Assembly (NCBI RefSeq): GCF_030325625.1
Contig: NZ_JACAIS010000006.1
Coordinates: forward strand, 186,001-250,000
Source: Sphingobacterium sp. N143
GTDB lineage: Bacteria; Bacteroidota; Bacteroidia; Sphingobacteriales; Sphingobacteriaceae
DNA: 64,000 nt
Direction: 5' to 3'
Positions 10,089-18,915 of this stretch are shown here, piece after piece. Made by a program: the position numbers and the translations under genes. The notes below the pieces were generated by a model that worked only from the letters and a program-made list of their open reading frames with translations, was not told where the DNA came from and made no database searches. Every line of letters begins with the position of its first letter. Positions within the stretch are counted from its first letter, which is position 1.

Positions 10089-10209
10089 CTGCAAGCCTCG
10101 GCCCATGTCAGACGCGGATTTAATTTCAGACGCTCTGCAAGATACCTCACGCTCCTCAGCATGTATGTGGTTTGAATAGGAATATTTCATCATTGTCGAT
10201 TTCTAAGGT

Positions 10210-13200
10210 TTATAATTTCACGTTTACACCAAAGCTTATGATCCGCTGTGCTGGATAAGCTGTACCTGATGATATTTCAGGATCCAAACGGCCATAGGGG
10301 GTAAAAGTGAACAGGTTTTGCGCGTTTGCAAAAATGCGTACCGCGGAAAGCTTCGCCCGCTTTGTCCAATTGGAGGGCAATGTATAGCCGACATCCAGGT
10401 TCCTTACCCGAAGATATTCCCCCGAACGGGTCCAGTAGCTCGAAATATTTTGTGTATTGGTCGGATCGGGTCCCAGCGTCAACCGTGGATAAGTTGCCGC
10501 AGTACCGGTCTCCGGTGTCCAGCGTCCCAGCATATAATCAAAACCTTGTCCATCGCCTGTATCTCCAAAGGAATAATCGGTCTGTTGGTAACTACGGTTC
10601 AATACCCCCTGAAGCAATACACTGAAATCAAACCCTGCAATATTGAATCCCAGGGTAGTGCCAAAATATACGAGAGGTTTTGTATTGCCAATGGCCGTTT
10701 GATCGTATTGATTAATGATACCATCTCCGTTCAAATCCACCAGTTTGACATCACCGGGATACACCTTATTTCCCGATAGTAATGGTGCATGATCGGCTTC
10801 TTCCTGCGTCTGGATAAGGCCATCGGCCCGGTAACCAAATGTCTGGCCCACGGGCATTCCCGTACGCCGGTTCCAATCGTATTGCTGAAAGACCTCGTTC
10901 ATATATAGCACTTGGGTCTTCATACGCGAGGCATTAGCGGTAATGAAATAGTTAAACTCACCAAAATTATTTTGGTATGTTAAACTGATTTCCTGTCCTT
11001 CATAACGGTTTTTACCAATATTTTCATTCGGATATCCAATACCGATCAGATCAATGGTCGACCCGCGCTGCTGTAGTAGGTCAAAATAAGTATCTCTAAA
11101 ATAATCGGCTGTCAGTTTCAGTGTTGAATGCCAGAATGCGGCATCCAAACCGATGTTAAATTTATTTCCCTTTTCCCAGGTTCCTTCAATGTTGGCAAGC
11201 CCTTTTTCGATCAAGCTATTGGTGTAAGCATATTCTGAGCCGAAGTCATAGCCGTTCGCTCCGTCCTGTCCATAAGAAGCTCGCCAGCTGTAATAACCTA
11301 GGGCGGCTTCGTTGGTATTTCCCGTCCGCCCAAATGTAGCGCGCCATTTCAGCTGAGAAAGCCAATCCCTTTGTTCCCTCAGGAAGTCTTCCTGCAGCAT
11401 ATCCCAGCCCAAGCCAAAAGCATAAAACAGGCCATATTGGTTTCCGGGCATAAAACGATTGAATCCTGAGTAGTTTAAGGCTACTTCAGCAAAATATTTA
11501 TCCTGATAGGCATAGTTCGCTGTCGCCGCAAAGTTGGTATAAATGGCAGGTAAGTCAAACTGATAATTGGCCGTTTGCCTGTCCATAAACAGTTTGGCTC
11601 CGACACGGTGTTTCTCACTCACCTGCTTATCATACCCCAGCGCTCCCTGGAAATAGAAAAAATTTGCTGTAGACGTGGTCGCAAATGAATTAGGCTGATC
11701 CGCTATCGTTCCATAACGAACATACACAAGATCTTTCTGCTCGTTATAGCTTAAGTCATACACCGGCTGTTGGCGATTCCGGTCGATAAGACTCGACGAA
11801 GTTGATGAAACATTTAACTTACCCTTTGCATACAGTCCGGGAACAAATTTGTCAAGCTTGTAATTAAAATCCAGATTAGCCAGCAGGTCCCTCGTATTAT
11901 CCAAAAGATAACCCGATCCCGTCGCAAGCTGGTACAAGTTGCTCCGATAGACCGAGGAGCCACCATAAGATTGGTCTGGATTAAAAATTGGATACGCGTT
12001 GTTCGGTGTATTATACAAGGTCGATAAGATCGTTCCTGTTTTTGCCCCCGGCTGTCTGCCATCCTGTATCTTTCCAAAAAACTGCAGTCCAATCGTTAAG
12101 TCATCAGTTACATCCACATCAATGGCACTATTGATGAGATAACGTTTATTCTGTACGTTGGTCTCATAGTCAAACTTATCATCCGATTTAAATAAACCAT
12201 ATTGGTTCAGGTAACTTAGCGAAAGGGCATAACGTGCATTTTTGATTCCACCCTTCACACCAAGGTTATATTTGGTGGTCGGGTTATTGTCCCTTACGAC
12301 GGCATCGTACCAGTTGACATCCGGGAAGAACAAGGAATTGGTTCCATCCCTAAAGGCCTTAAAATCGTCCGAACTATACACAGGTTGCCGCCCTGCATTG
12401 AGCAGTGCTTCGTTGTAGAGATAGGCATACTGATAAGCGTTCAAGGGCTGCGGCATTTTCAACGATTGCTGGATTCCTGTTTGTGCTGTAAAGCTGATCC
12501 TTGGTGGTCCTGCCTGTCCTTTTTTCGTCGTTACCTGCAATATCCCTCTGGAACTCCGTTGTCCCAATAAAATGCTGGACAGTGCATCTTTGACTACGGT
12601 CACCGATTCGATGTTTTCGGGATCTATGGAATAGATATCCCGCTGTACACCGTCGATCATAGTCACCGGACTTTGTCCCCTTAGGTTAAAGCCAATTTCG
12701 GTATTGTCACCGATGCTGGAACGATATTTCACGGCATCCGAGGGAAGAGATCCCGCCAGATCATTTGAGGTGATAGCGGTCATGCTCGGTGATCGAAACC
12801 CGCTGACTTCCTGCGTAAACAGCCCCGGCATCCGGCCTGTGAGCGCATTCAAATACAAGGGTGTAGGCACATCTTTGATCTGACTGTTGTAGACTACCGA
12901 AACGGCTCCCAGGAGCTCCGAACTTTTCTTTTTGTCATAGCCAATATGCAAGGAGTCTGCGCGCTGGAGTACGGCCGGCACCAGCGACACCGATTTTTCA
13001 GAACCTCCTTTTATCTTCTTTCTATAATATCCCGGATATTCCACCCACAGGGCTTCATGTATCGCATTGTCTCTCAAAGAGCCCCCCCCATTTTCATCAG
13101 TCACACCGACAAGCTGCAGCTTGACATCATATATTTTGGCTCCTGAAATTGGCTTACCATATTCATCCACAATTTTCGGAAATTTCCCTATCGTCCGCTC

Positions 13201-13317
13201 CTCATTCCCTGAGGCTGTTTCACGGAGCCGTGGATACCAGCTGGCCTGTGCGGTCTGTTTATCGGCAATCACCAACAGTACACCGACAACACTTAATTTT
13301 ATATAATGGTTAAACAT
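10210..13317 (-). CDS. SusC-like TonB-dependent transporter with atypical N-terminus
   Basis: A 1035 aa outer-membrane transporter, partner of the SusD that follows it. A signal peptide (about 1-25) is followed by a short carboxypeptidase-regulatory-like region (about 45-115, VDEYGKPISGAKIYD). The usual (V)VVVGYG linker signature is missing: the corresponding region reads HIGYDKKKSSELLGAVSVVY. The plug then resumes with canonical features (LNALTGRMPGLFTQEVSG; VTVVKDALSSILLGQRSSRGILQVTT) and the barrel runs to a C-terminal VNVKL. It lies 26 nt after DUF4961, in the same operon. Function as a glycan importer is well supported; the changed linker could reflect divergent TonB contact or simply sequence drift. 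Confidence 0.92.
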   Translation of the reverse strand: MFNHYIKLSVVGVLLVIADKQTAQASWYPRLRETASGNEERTIGKFPKIVDEYGKPISGAKIYDVKLQLVGVTDENGGGSLRDNAIHEALWVEYPGYYRKKIKGGSEKSVSLVPAVLQRADSLHIGYDKKKSSELLGAVSVVYNSQIKDVPTPLYLNALTGRMPGLFTQEVSGFRSPSMTAITSNDLAGSLPSDAVKYRSSIGDNTEIGFNLRGQSPVTMIDGVQRDIYSIDPENIESVTVVKDALSSILLGQRSSRGILQVTTKKGQAGPPRISFTAQTGIQQSLKMPQPLNAYQYAYLYNEALLNAGRQPVYSSDDFKAFRDGTNSLFFPDVNWYDAVVRDNNPTTKYNLGVKGGIKNARYALSLSYLNQYGLFKSDDKFDYETNVQNKRYLINSAIDVDVTDDLTIGLQFFGKIQDGRQPGAKTGTILSTLYNTPNNAYPIFNPDQSYGGSSVYRSNLYQLATGSGYLLDNTRDLLANLDFNYKLDKFVPGLYAKGKLNVSSTSSSLIDRNRQQPVYDLSYNEQKDLVYVRYGTIADQPNSFATTSTANFFYFQGALGYDKQVSEKHRVGAKLFMDRQTANYQFDLPAIYTNFAATANYAYQDKYFAEVALNYSGFNRFMPGNQYGLFYAFGLGWDMLQEDFLREQRDWLSQLKWRATFGRTGNTNEAALGYYSWRASYGQDGANGYDFGSEYAYTNSLIEKGLANIEGTWEKGNKFNIGLDAAFWHSTLKLTADYFRDTYFDLLQQRGSTIDLIGIGYPNENIGKNRYEGQEISLTYQNNFGEFNYFITANASRMKTQVLYMNEVFQQYDWNRRTGMPVGQTFGYRADGLIQTQEEADHAPLLSGNKVYPGDVKLVDLNGDGIINQYDQTAIGNTKPLVYFGTTLGFNIAGFDFSVLLQGVLNRSYQQTDYSFGDTGDGQGFDYMLGRWTPETGTAATYPRLTLGPDPTNTQNISSYWTRSGEYLRVRNLDVGYTLPSNWTKRAKLSAVRIFANAQNLFTFTPYGRLDPEISSGTAYPAQRIISFGVNVKL

Positions 13318-13343
13318 TTGTCATTCGTTTATTAGGTTAGCAA

Positions 13344-14333
13344 TCACTCACAGCGGAAGGTATATTTAAAAGGCTCATCCGTATTGCCATAACCGACACT
13401 TTTGGTGCCTGTGATGTCTGTATAAAAATATTCCAGCCGGGCGATGTGTACATCCTTATCAACCTTAAAAAATCCACGTGGCCAGATATCAATAAGGTAT
13501 TTTTTACCACCAATGTCCGTCAGTTTGGTATCTGCTGTCTGTTTCTTGATTTCAGCAATTAGCTTTCCTGACTCATCCATTGCCTTGACATGGAGATAGA
13601 TGGCAGGCTCATGATCCAGCACCGTATTGGTAACCCCACCATCAAAAGTCAATGTAATGATATCGTTGTCCAGACTTTTGACCGGTTGTACCGTACCCAA
13701 CTGTGGGTTGATAAAATCGATCAGATCGCCCTCACCATCGGTTACCTCGAAAGCATTTGAGAACGTAAACTTTTTGTAATCTGTATCTTCCGGACGCAGA
13801 TTTTCGATGGAAGAACCGATATAGAATCCCAAAGACAGCAACATATTTTCGGCACCAACGTTACATTCCGCCTTCACCGTAAAATCGATGTCTTCGTTAT
13901 TGACAAAGGAATAAGCCTGCGTGCTTCTGAAAACAATCCATTCCATATCGTCCACCAAATTGGGGCCGATCCCGAACATCTTCTTGGCGGCCTGATGCCA
14001 GCTCAGCCCAGATACAGGTTCCAGTTCACTGTCCGGAATGATACGCATGGTGCCATTCCCTTTTGGACTGGTAAAGGACATAGTCAGGTTTTTGCGCGCA
14101 TTCCATCCCTTGGGTACCATGATACCCGCGACCAGCTGGGTGCTATAATTACCTCCACCCTGGATACGGGGCTCAGCTCCGCAATGCATCGTAAAAGTCA
14201 CCCGCTGATTTGCCTTTGCAGATGTCGGTACAACTACTGAGATGGCTTTAAGGCCGCATTGGGCTAAGAATATGGCCAAAAATAACCCCATTGCCCAGTA
14301 GATATATGTCGAATAATGTATCTTCTTTTTCAT
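13344..14333 (-). CDS. DUF4961-type PUL lipoprotein
   Basis: A 329 aa predicted lipoprotein. The N-terminus has a basic start, a hydrophobic segment and the lipobox FLAQC, so it should be anchored in the outer membrane. The body is beta-rich (TFTMHCGAEPRIQGGGNYSTQ; VPKGWNARKNLTMSFTSPKG) and I match it from memory to the DUF4961 family, found beside SusC/SusD genes in Bacteroidota. It overlaps the upstream DUF5004 gene by 4 nt (ATGA), so the two are translationally coupled. It probably serves as an auxiliary surface glycan-binding protein, the position taken by SusE/SusF-like proteins in other PULs; that role is inference. Confidence 0.82.
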   Translation of the reverse strand: MKKKIHYSTYIYWAMGLFLAIFLAQCGLKAISVVVPTSAKANQRVTFTMHCGAEPRIQGGGNYSTQLVAGIMVPKGWNARKNLTMSFTSPKGNGTMRIIPDSELEPVSGLSWHQAAKKMFGIGPNLVDDMEWIVFRSTQAYSFVNNEDIDFTVKAECNVGAENMLLSLGFYIGSSIENLRPEDTDYKKFTFSNAFEVTDGEGDLIDFINPQLGTVQPVKSLDNDIITLTFDGGVTNTVLDHEPAIYLHVKAMDESGKLIAEIKKQTADTKLTDIGGKKYLIDIWPRGFFKVDKDVHIARLEYFYTDITGTKSVGYGNTDEPFKYTFRCE

Positions 14334-14782
14334 ATTCCTCCGTTTAAACGTTCACAATCATATTGATAGGTGTTGCTGCTGCAACCCAGGCTCATCACTA
14401 AGCTGAGCTGGCGTTTGCCATTGACTACAGGGAATTGGAATTTGAGGACCACCTCCTCTTTACCCTCCGTTGGACTAAGCACAACACTAAAGGGATACTG
14501 TGGATCATCCAGGCGGTACTTTCCCGAGCCGCTGACTACAAAAGGTAGATCATCAGCAATGGAATAGGTGCCGTCGGCATTGAAATCGATCTTAAAATCT
14601 TCCAATTTCAAACGCTTACTCAGGTTTTCACCATTTCGGGTCAGCTGTATTACTTTCCAGTTTCCAGTAATATCTTTTTCCGCCTCCTCCGTGCGGATAT
14701 TGCCTAGCTCATCTTTACAGGAGCTTATTCCCATACATAGGACCAGCATCAAGGACCATGAGAGTATCTTATATATTTTCAT
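14330..14782 (-). CDS. DUF5004-type lipoprotein
   Basis: A 150 aa small lipoprotein: signal with lipobox GISSC, then a lipocalin-like beta domain with the opening ITGNWKVIQLTRNGENL and INFNADGTYS-like motif (DFNADGTYSIADDLPFVVSG). This resembles DUF5004/lipocalin-like proteins that accompany DUF4961 in PULs. It begins 15 nt after the SusD stop and overlaps the DUF4961 start. Its role is likely surface glycan binding or stabilisation of the SusCD complex (inference). Confidence 0.8.
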   Translation of the reverse strand: MKIYKILSWSLMLVLCMGISSCKDELGNIRTEEAEKDITGNWKVIQLTRNGENLSKRLKLEDFKIDFNADGTYSIADDLPFVVSGSGKYRLDDPQYPFSVVLSPTEGKEEVVLKFQFPVVNGKRQLSLVMSLGCSSNTYQYDCERLNGGI

Positions 14783-14797
14783 CCGTTTAATCTTTTA

Positions 14798-16525
14798 TTA
14801 ATAACCTGGATTTTGAATCAAGTCTAAGGACTTCGCTACTTCAGATTGGGGGATGGGCCAGAGGTACATGCGTTTGTCAAAGACACGTTTTCGTACGTTG
14901 ATGGTATTATAACTTGTCCCCGATGCTGTACGGACGGGTTCGGTTCCATGCAGCTGTTTATTTTCCAATGATTCGGCCAACTTCCAACGGCGTACGTCAA
15001 AAAAACGATGTCCTTCAAAGGCTAGTTCTTTTTGTCGCTCATTCCGGATAATCTCACGCATAGCGTCCTTGTTTAGTCCAGTCGGCAATACAAAAGGATC
15101 CAATCCTGCCCTTTCTCGGATGGCCTCCACCGCCGCATAGACCTTCTGATCCGGGATCCCGAGCGATTCGTTGCGTGCTTCAGCATAGTTCAACAAAATT
15201 TCGGCATATCGGATGATTGGCAGGCAGCGTGGCGTATAGGTATTGAACCAATCCGCGGCTACATCCCGATTGACCATTTTATAGGTATAATATCCTGTAG
15301 GCGTGCCCCGGTAGATGGCATCCTGTCCCGAAGTCACGTTGTTTGGATTGGTCTTATCGATATAGATATTGACTGGCCTCCGGGCTAATCCATCCCGGTG
15401 GAAGACCAAAGACTGATCCCGGGTTATGGTATTCGCTAAGCGGGGATCCCGGTTTTTATAGGGGTTTTTCGGGTCGTATCCAGCATTCGGATCGCTAATA
15501 GGCAAACCATTACGCATCCCAAAAGCATCCACCGTTTCCAGATACGGATAAGCGCCGGGGTTGCTTACGCCAAAAGTCGGCGGATTCCAGATACCTTCAA
15601 GATCCCGGTTGGAATCTTGCATTTTGGCGAGGATATATTCTGAGTTTTTGCGCAGTTGAAACAGCTGATAGAAACCAAATCCCGGTTCAGGATCATTGTT
15701 GACATGCAAACTGTAATGTCCCGATTCAATGACCTGTGCTGCTGCCGCTTCGGCCAGCTGCCAGCGCGTTTCATCTGCATTGGGATAGGCGACGACATCC
15801 TTTAACGCTCCTTCTGTTGTCACAGGGCTACCATTGAACAGCGGGCTCGCAGCATACAGTAGCAACCGGGATTTCAATCCGTAACAGGCCGCTTTATTGA
15901 TCCGTCCATAGTCTTCGCCTGCATGTTCCCAGGGGAGATCCTGCGCTGCGGCATCGCATTCAGCCACAATGTAGCGCACACACTCTTCGAAGGTATTACG
16001 CTTGGCAGGGATCACATCACTGGCCGTGTAAACACTGTCCCCCATCAGTGGCACGCCACCATAATGTTCTAGTAATATAAAGTAATAATAGGCCCTTAAA
16101 AACCGGGTTTCTGCCTTCACCCGCACCTTAATATTCGTACCAAAGCGTGCCCTATGCAGGTTTTTAAGCATAATATTTGCCCTACGAATATTGGTATAAG
16201 GTTTTGCCCAAGCATCATTGGTGATAATATTGGAGTTGACGGTACCTGTAGCAAACTGGATAAAGGTATTGATGCTCCCCAGTCCAGCTCCCTCCGCTTC
16301 GTCTGTGCTGGCATCAAGGCCACCCCCGCCAAAGCGCTTGGGCCAAGTCGCAAACCCGATATCACCATATATTCCTGACAGGAAGTTAATGGTATAGGTA
16401 CTATCCGAAAAGACGACCTCTTCATTCAGGTCTGATGATTGCGTCTGATCTAAAAATCCCTGTTTACTACAAGCCGTACAGGCCAGGAAGGCCAGTGCGC
16501 AAAATGTCAATTGGCTTTTGTTCAT
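14798..16525 (-). CDS. SusD/RagB family glycan-binding lipoprotein (second)
   Basis: A 575 aa SusD homologue with lipobox CTAC (FLACTACSKQGFLDQ), TPR-like N-terminal helices (AKPYTNIRRANIMLKNLHRA; ETRFLRAYYYFILLEHYGGVPLMGD), C-terminal ILLNYAEARNESLG and FEGHRFFDVRRWKLAE, and the terminal QNPGY. It is complete and similar in design to the SusD at 8379-10088. It follows a GH92 gene and is not preceded by a SusC, the reverse of the usual SusC-SusD order; DUF5004 and DUF4961 separate it from the next SusC. Which of the two SusC proteins it caps cannot be decided from sequence alone. Confidence 0.92.
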   Translation of the reverse strand: MNKSQLTFCALAFLACTACSKQGFLDQTQSSDLNEEVVFSDSTYTINFLSGIYGDIGFATWPKRFGGGGLDASTDEAEGAGLGSINTFIQFATGTVNSNIITNDAWAKPYTNIRRANIMLKNLHRARFGTNIKVRVKAETRFLRAYYYFILLEHYGGVPLMGDSVYTASDVIPAKRNTFEECVRYIVAECDAAAQDLPWEHAGEDYGRINKAACYGLKSRLLLYAASPLFNGSPVTTEGALKDVVAYPNADETRWQLAEAAAAQVIESGHYSLHVNNDPEPGFGFYQLFQLRKNSEYILAKMQDSNRDLEGIWNPPTFGVSNPGAYPYLETVDAFGMRNGLPISDPNAGYDPKNPYKNRDPRLANTITRDQSLVFHRDGLARRPVNIYIDKTNPNNVTSGQDAIYRGTPTGYYTYKMVNRDVAADWFNTYTPRCLPIIRYAEILLNYAEARNESLGIPDQKVYAAVEAIRERAGLDPFVLPTGLNKDAMREIIRNERQKELAFEGHRFFDVRRWKLAESLENKQLHGTEPVRTASGTSYNTINVRKRVFDKRMYLWPIPQSEVAKSLDLIQNPGY

Positions 16526-16611
16526 AATTTTTTGTAAAACAGTAAAATAATTGGTTATGCTATCATTATACCAGCGAGCCTAGCCCGCTGGTATCAAATT
16601 TTTCAAAAGAT

Positions 16612-18888
16612 CTAATCGATCGAACTTAGGGAAAATGGCCTTGCATCCGTCGAAACTCCTCTTTCATAATTAGGCTTATCGCCCATGACAAAATGAAGCT
16701 CGCCTCCTTTCAGTAGATCTTCATATCGAATAAAATTTTTGTCGTAGGCTGCTCCATTGAGTGCTGCTGATTGGATGTAGACATGCTGCGGACTATTATT
16801 GTCTGCCTTGATAGTAAATGTTTTCCCATTATCTAGACTGATGGTCACCTTTTTGAATACCGGACTTCCAAATACGTATTCATCCGTTCCGGGACAGACA
16901 CTATAGATCCCCATCGCGCTCAAGACATACCAGGAAGACATCTGGCCCTGGTCCTCATCACCCGGATACCCCTTTTCGGTCGCGTTATAAAGGCGCGATG
17001 TCACCATACGGGCATATTTTTGCGCTTTCCAAGGTTGGCCACTGAAATTATACAAATACGGAACATGCTGTGTCGGCTGATTGCCATGCGCATATTGTCC
17101 CATTTTTGACAACAACATTTCGCGCATTTCATGGATTTCCTGTTTATAGCTACCATAGTTGACGCGCTGTTCCATGGTAAAGAACGTATCCAACTTTGCA
17201 TTAAACTTATCCACCCCACCGATCAGGTTGATCAAGCCGTTCACGTCATGCATCACCGACCAGGTATATTGCCAGGCATTCGCTTCGGTAAAGGGACCAC
17301 CCCATTCTACAGGATCAAAGGGTTCACGCCATTGCCCATTATCTAGCCTGCCGCGCATAAAGTTTACCTGAGGATCAAATACGTTTTTGTAGTTATACAT
17401 CTGCCGGGCAAAGATATTTTCATAGAATTTGTTGCCCGTAGCCTTTGCCAGCTGATAAGCACAAAAGTCATCGTAGGCATATTCCAACGTCTTTGCCGTA
17501 CTTTCGTGAATATCGCCATAAGGAACATACCCTTTGGTAAAATACGCTTTCCACCCTTCACGCCCATTTGATCCACCCCACAATCCTTTATTGGTTGCTT
17601 CATGGTAATAGGCCGCCAAAGCACTGTCCGCATCGAAGGATCGGATCCCTTTCACCCAGGCATCTGCCAATAGCGAGATAGCATGGTTGCCGATCATCAC
17701 GCCCGACATCCCAGGATTGGACCAGGTCGGAAAAAATCCGGCCTGCTTTTGCGCATCCAGCAAGGACTGCATATAACGCCCCTGCATGACCGGATGCAAA
17801 AGATTACTCAAGGGGAATTGCCCACGAAAAGTATCCCAAAAACCATTATCCGTAAACATGTACCCTTTATGAATCTTACCATCATAAGGGCTGAAATAAT
17901 AGGGATTGCCCTCCGGATCCATTTCATAGAACTTACGTGAAAATAAATTGGCCCTGAACATGCAGGAATAAAATGTTGCCATCTCCGCTTCCGTCCCCCC
18001 TTCTACGCGTACGCGATTCAGCAATGCATTCCAGGTATCAAAAGCTTTCCTTTTACTTACCTCAAAAGTATTGTGTCCTTCCAGTTCGCGTTTAAAATTA
18101 AGATTTGCCTGCTGCGGACTGATATAGGATGAAGCCATCTTTACCTCCACTTTGACCCCCGGGCGGAATTCCAGATACCCACCTTTGCCTTTCCCGGCAT
18201 CATAGCGCTGCCCGGCTTGGATTGTGCCCTTGACATTTTCCCAGGTGCCGTAAGCTTTAAAATCCTGATCGAAGGTAAGTACAAAATAATTTTTCATATG
18301 CTCAGGCACAAAACGCCCATTATGCACATACCCGACAATCTTGCGTTCTTCAGGAATTATCTTAATCTCGCTATCGCCCAAAAAGCCATCCAATAGCAAG
18401 AACGCTTTTTCCTTTTTCGGGAAGCTAAAGCGCATATGCGCCCCTCTTTCCACTGGACTCAATTCCGCCTTGATACCGTTATCAAAATTCACGGCATAAT
18501 AATGCGGCTTAGCGATCTCATTTTCATGCTTAAAGGATAGCCCCCGGCGCTCCTCATTGACCTCTAGCTTTCCAATGCCCGGCATCAACGAAAAGACCAT
18601 ATAATCCCCCATCCAGGGACTACATTGGTGAACCTGTTGAAATCCACGTATGCGATTTGCTTTGTATTGATATTTCCAACCATCTCCATTTTTCCCTGTT
18701 TGTGCTGAAAAGAAATGCACCGCAAAAGGCAGTCCCACTGTTGGGTAGGTGTTTCCAAAGGACAAACTCCATTCAGAATCCGTTCCCTGGAGTGTATTCA
18801 CGTACTTTACCAGGTCCACCTGCTGCGCTCGCGCCTGACTTAGCATCGCAAAAATCACTGTCAGATAAATACATAATCTTCGTTTCAT
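16612..18888 (-). CDS. GH92 exo-alpha-mannosidase (first)
   Basis: A 758 aa secreted calcium-dependent, inverting alpha-mannosidase family member. A signal peptide (about 1-21, ending AQARAQ) is followed by the N-terminal beta-sandwich (NTLQGTDSEWSLSFGNTYPTVGLPF) and an (alpha/alpha)6 catalytic domain. Family landmarks are EANAWQYTWSVMHDVNGL, carrying the conserved Glu used as general acid, and GDEDQGQMSSWYVLSAMGIY, carrying the acidic base and calcium-associated residues. GH92 enzymes trim alpha-1,2-, 1,3-, 1,4- or 1,6-linked mannose from yeast mannan or N-glycans; linkage cannot be read from the sequence. It lies 27 nt downstream of the GH2 gene. Confidence 0.93.
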   Translation of the reverse strand: MKRRLCIYLTVIFAMLSQARAQQVDLVKYVNTLQGTDSEWSLSFGNTYPTVGLPFAVHFFSAQTGKNGDGWKYQYKANRIRGFQQVHQCSPWMGDYMVFSLMPGIGKLEVNEERRGLSFKHENEIAKPHYYAVNFDNGIKAELSPVERGAHMRFSFPKKEKAFLLLDGFLGDSEIKIIPEERKIVGYVHNGRFVPEHMKNYFVLTFDQDFKAYGTWENVKGTIQAGQRYDAGKGKGGYLEFRPGVKVEVKMASSYISPQQANLNFKRELEGHNTFEVSKRKAFDTWNALLNRVRVEGGTEAEMATFYSCMFRANLFSRKFYEMDPEGNPYYFSPYDGKIHKGYMFTDNGFWDTFRGQFPLSNLLHPVMQGRYMQSLLDAQKQAGFFPTWSNPGMSGVMIGNHAISLLADAWVKGIRSFDADSALAAYYHEATNKGLWGGSNGREGWKAYFTKGYVPYGDIHESTAKTLEYAYDDFCAYQLAKATGNKFYENIFARQMYNYKNVFDPQVNFMRGRLDNGQWREPFDPVEWGGPFTEANAWQYTWSVMHDVNGLINLIGGVDKFNAKLDTFFTMEQRVNYGSYKQEIHEMREMLLSKMGQYAHGNQPTQHVPYLYNFSGQPWKAQKYARMVTSRLYNATEKGYPGDEDQGQMSSWYVLSAMGIYSVCPGTDEYVFGSPVFKKVTISLDNGKTFTIKADNNSPQHVYIQSAALNGAAYDKNFIRYEDLLKGGELHFVMGDKPNYERGVSTDARPFSLSSID

Positions 18889-18915
18889 AATCAGTTATTT
18901 AAATTTGTATCATCT

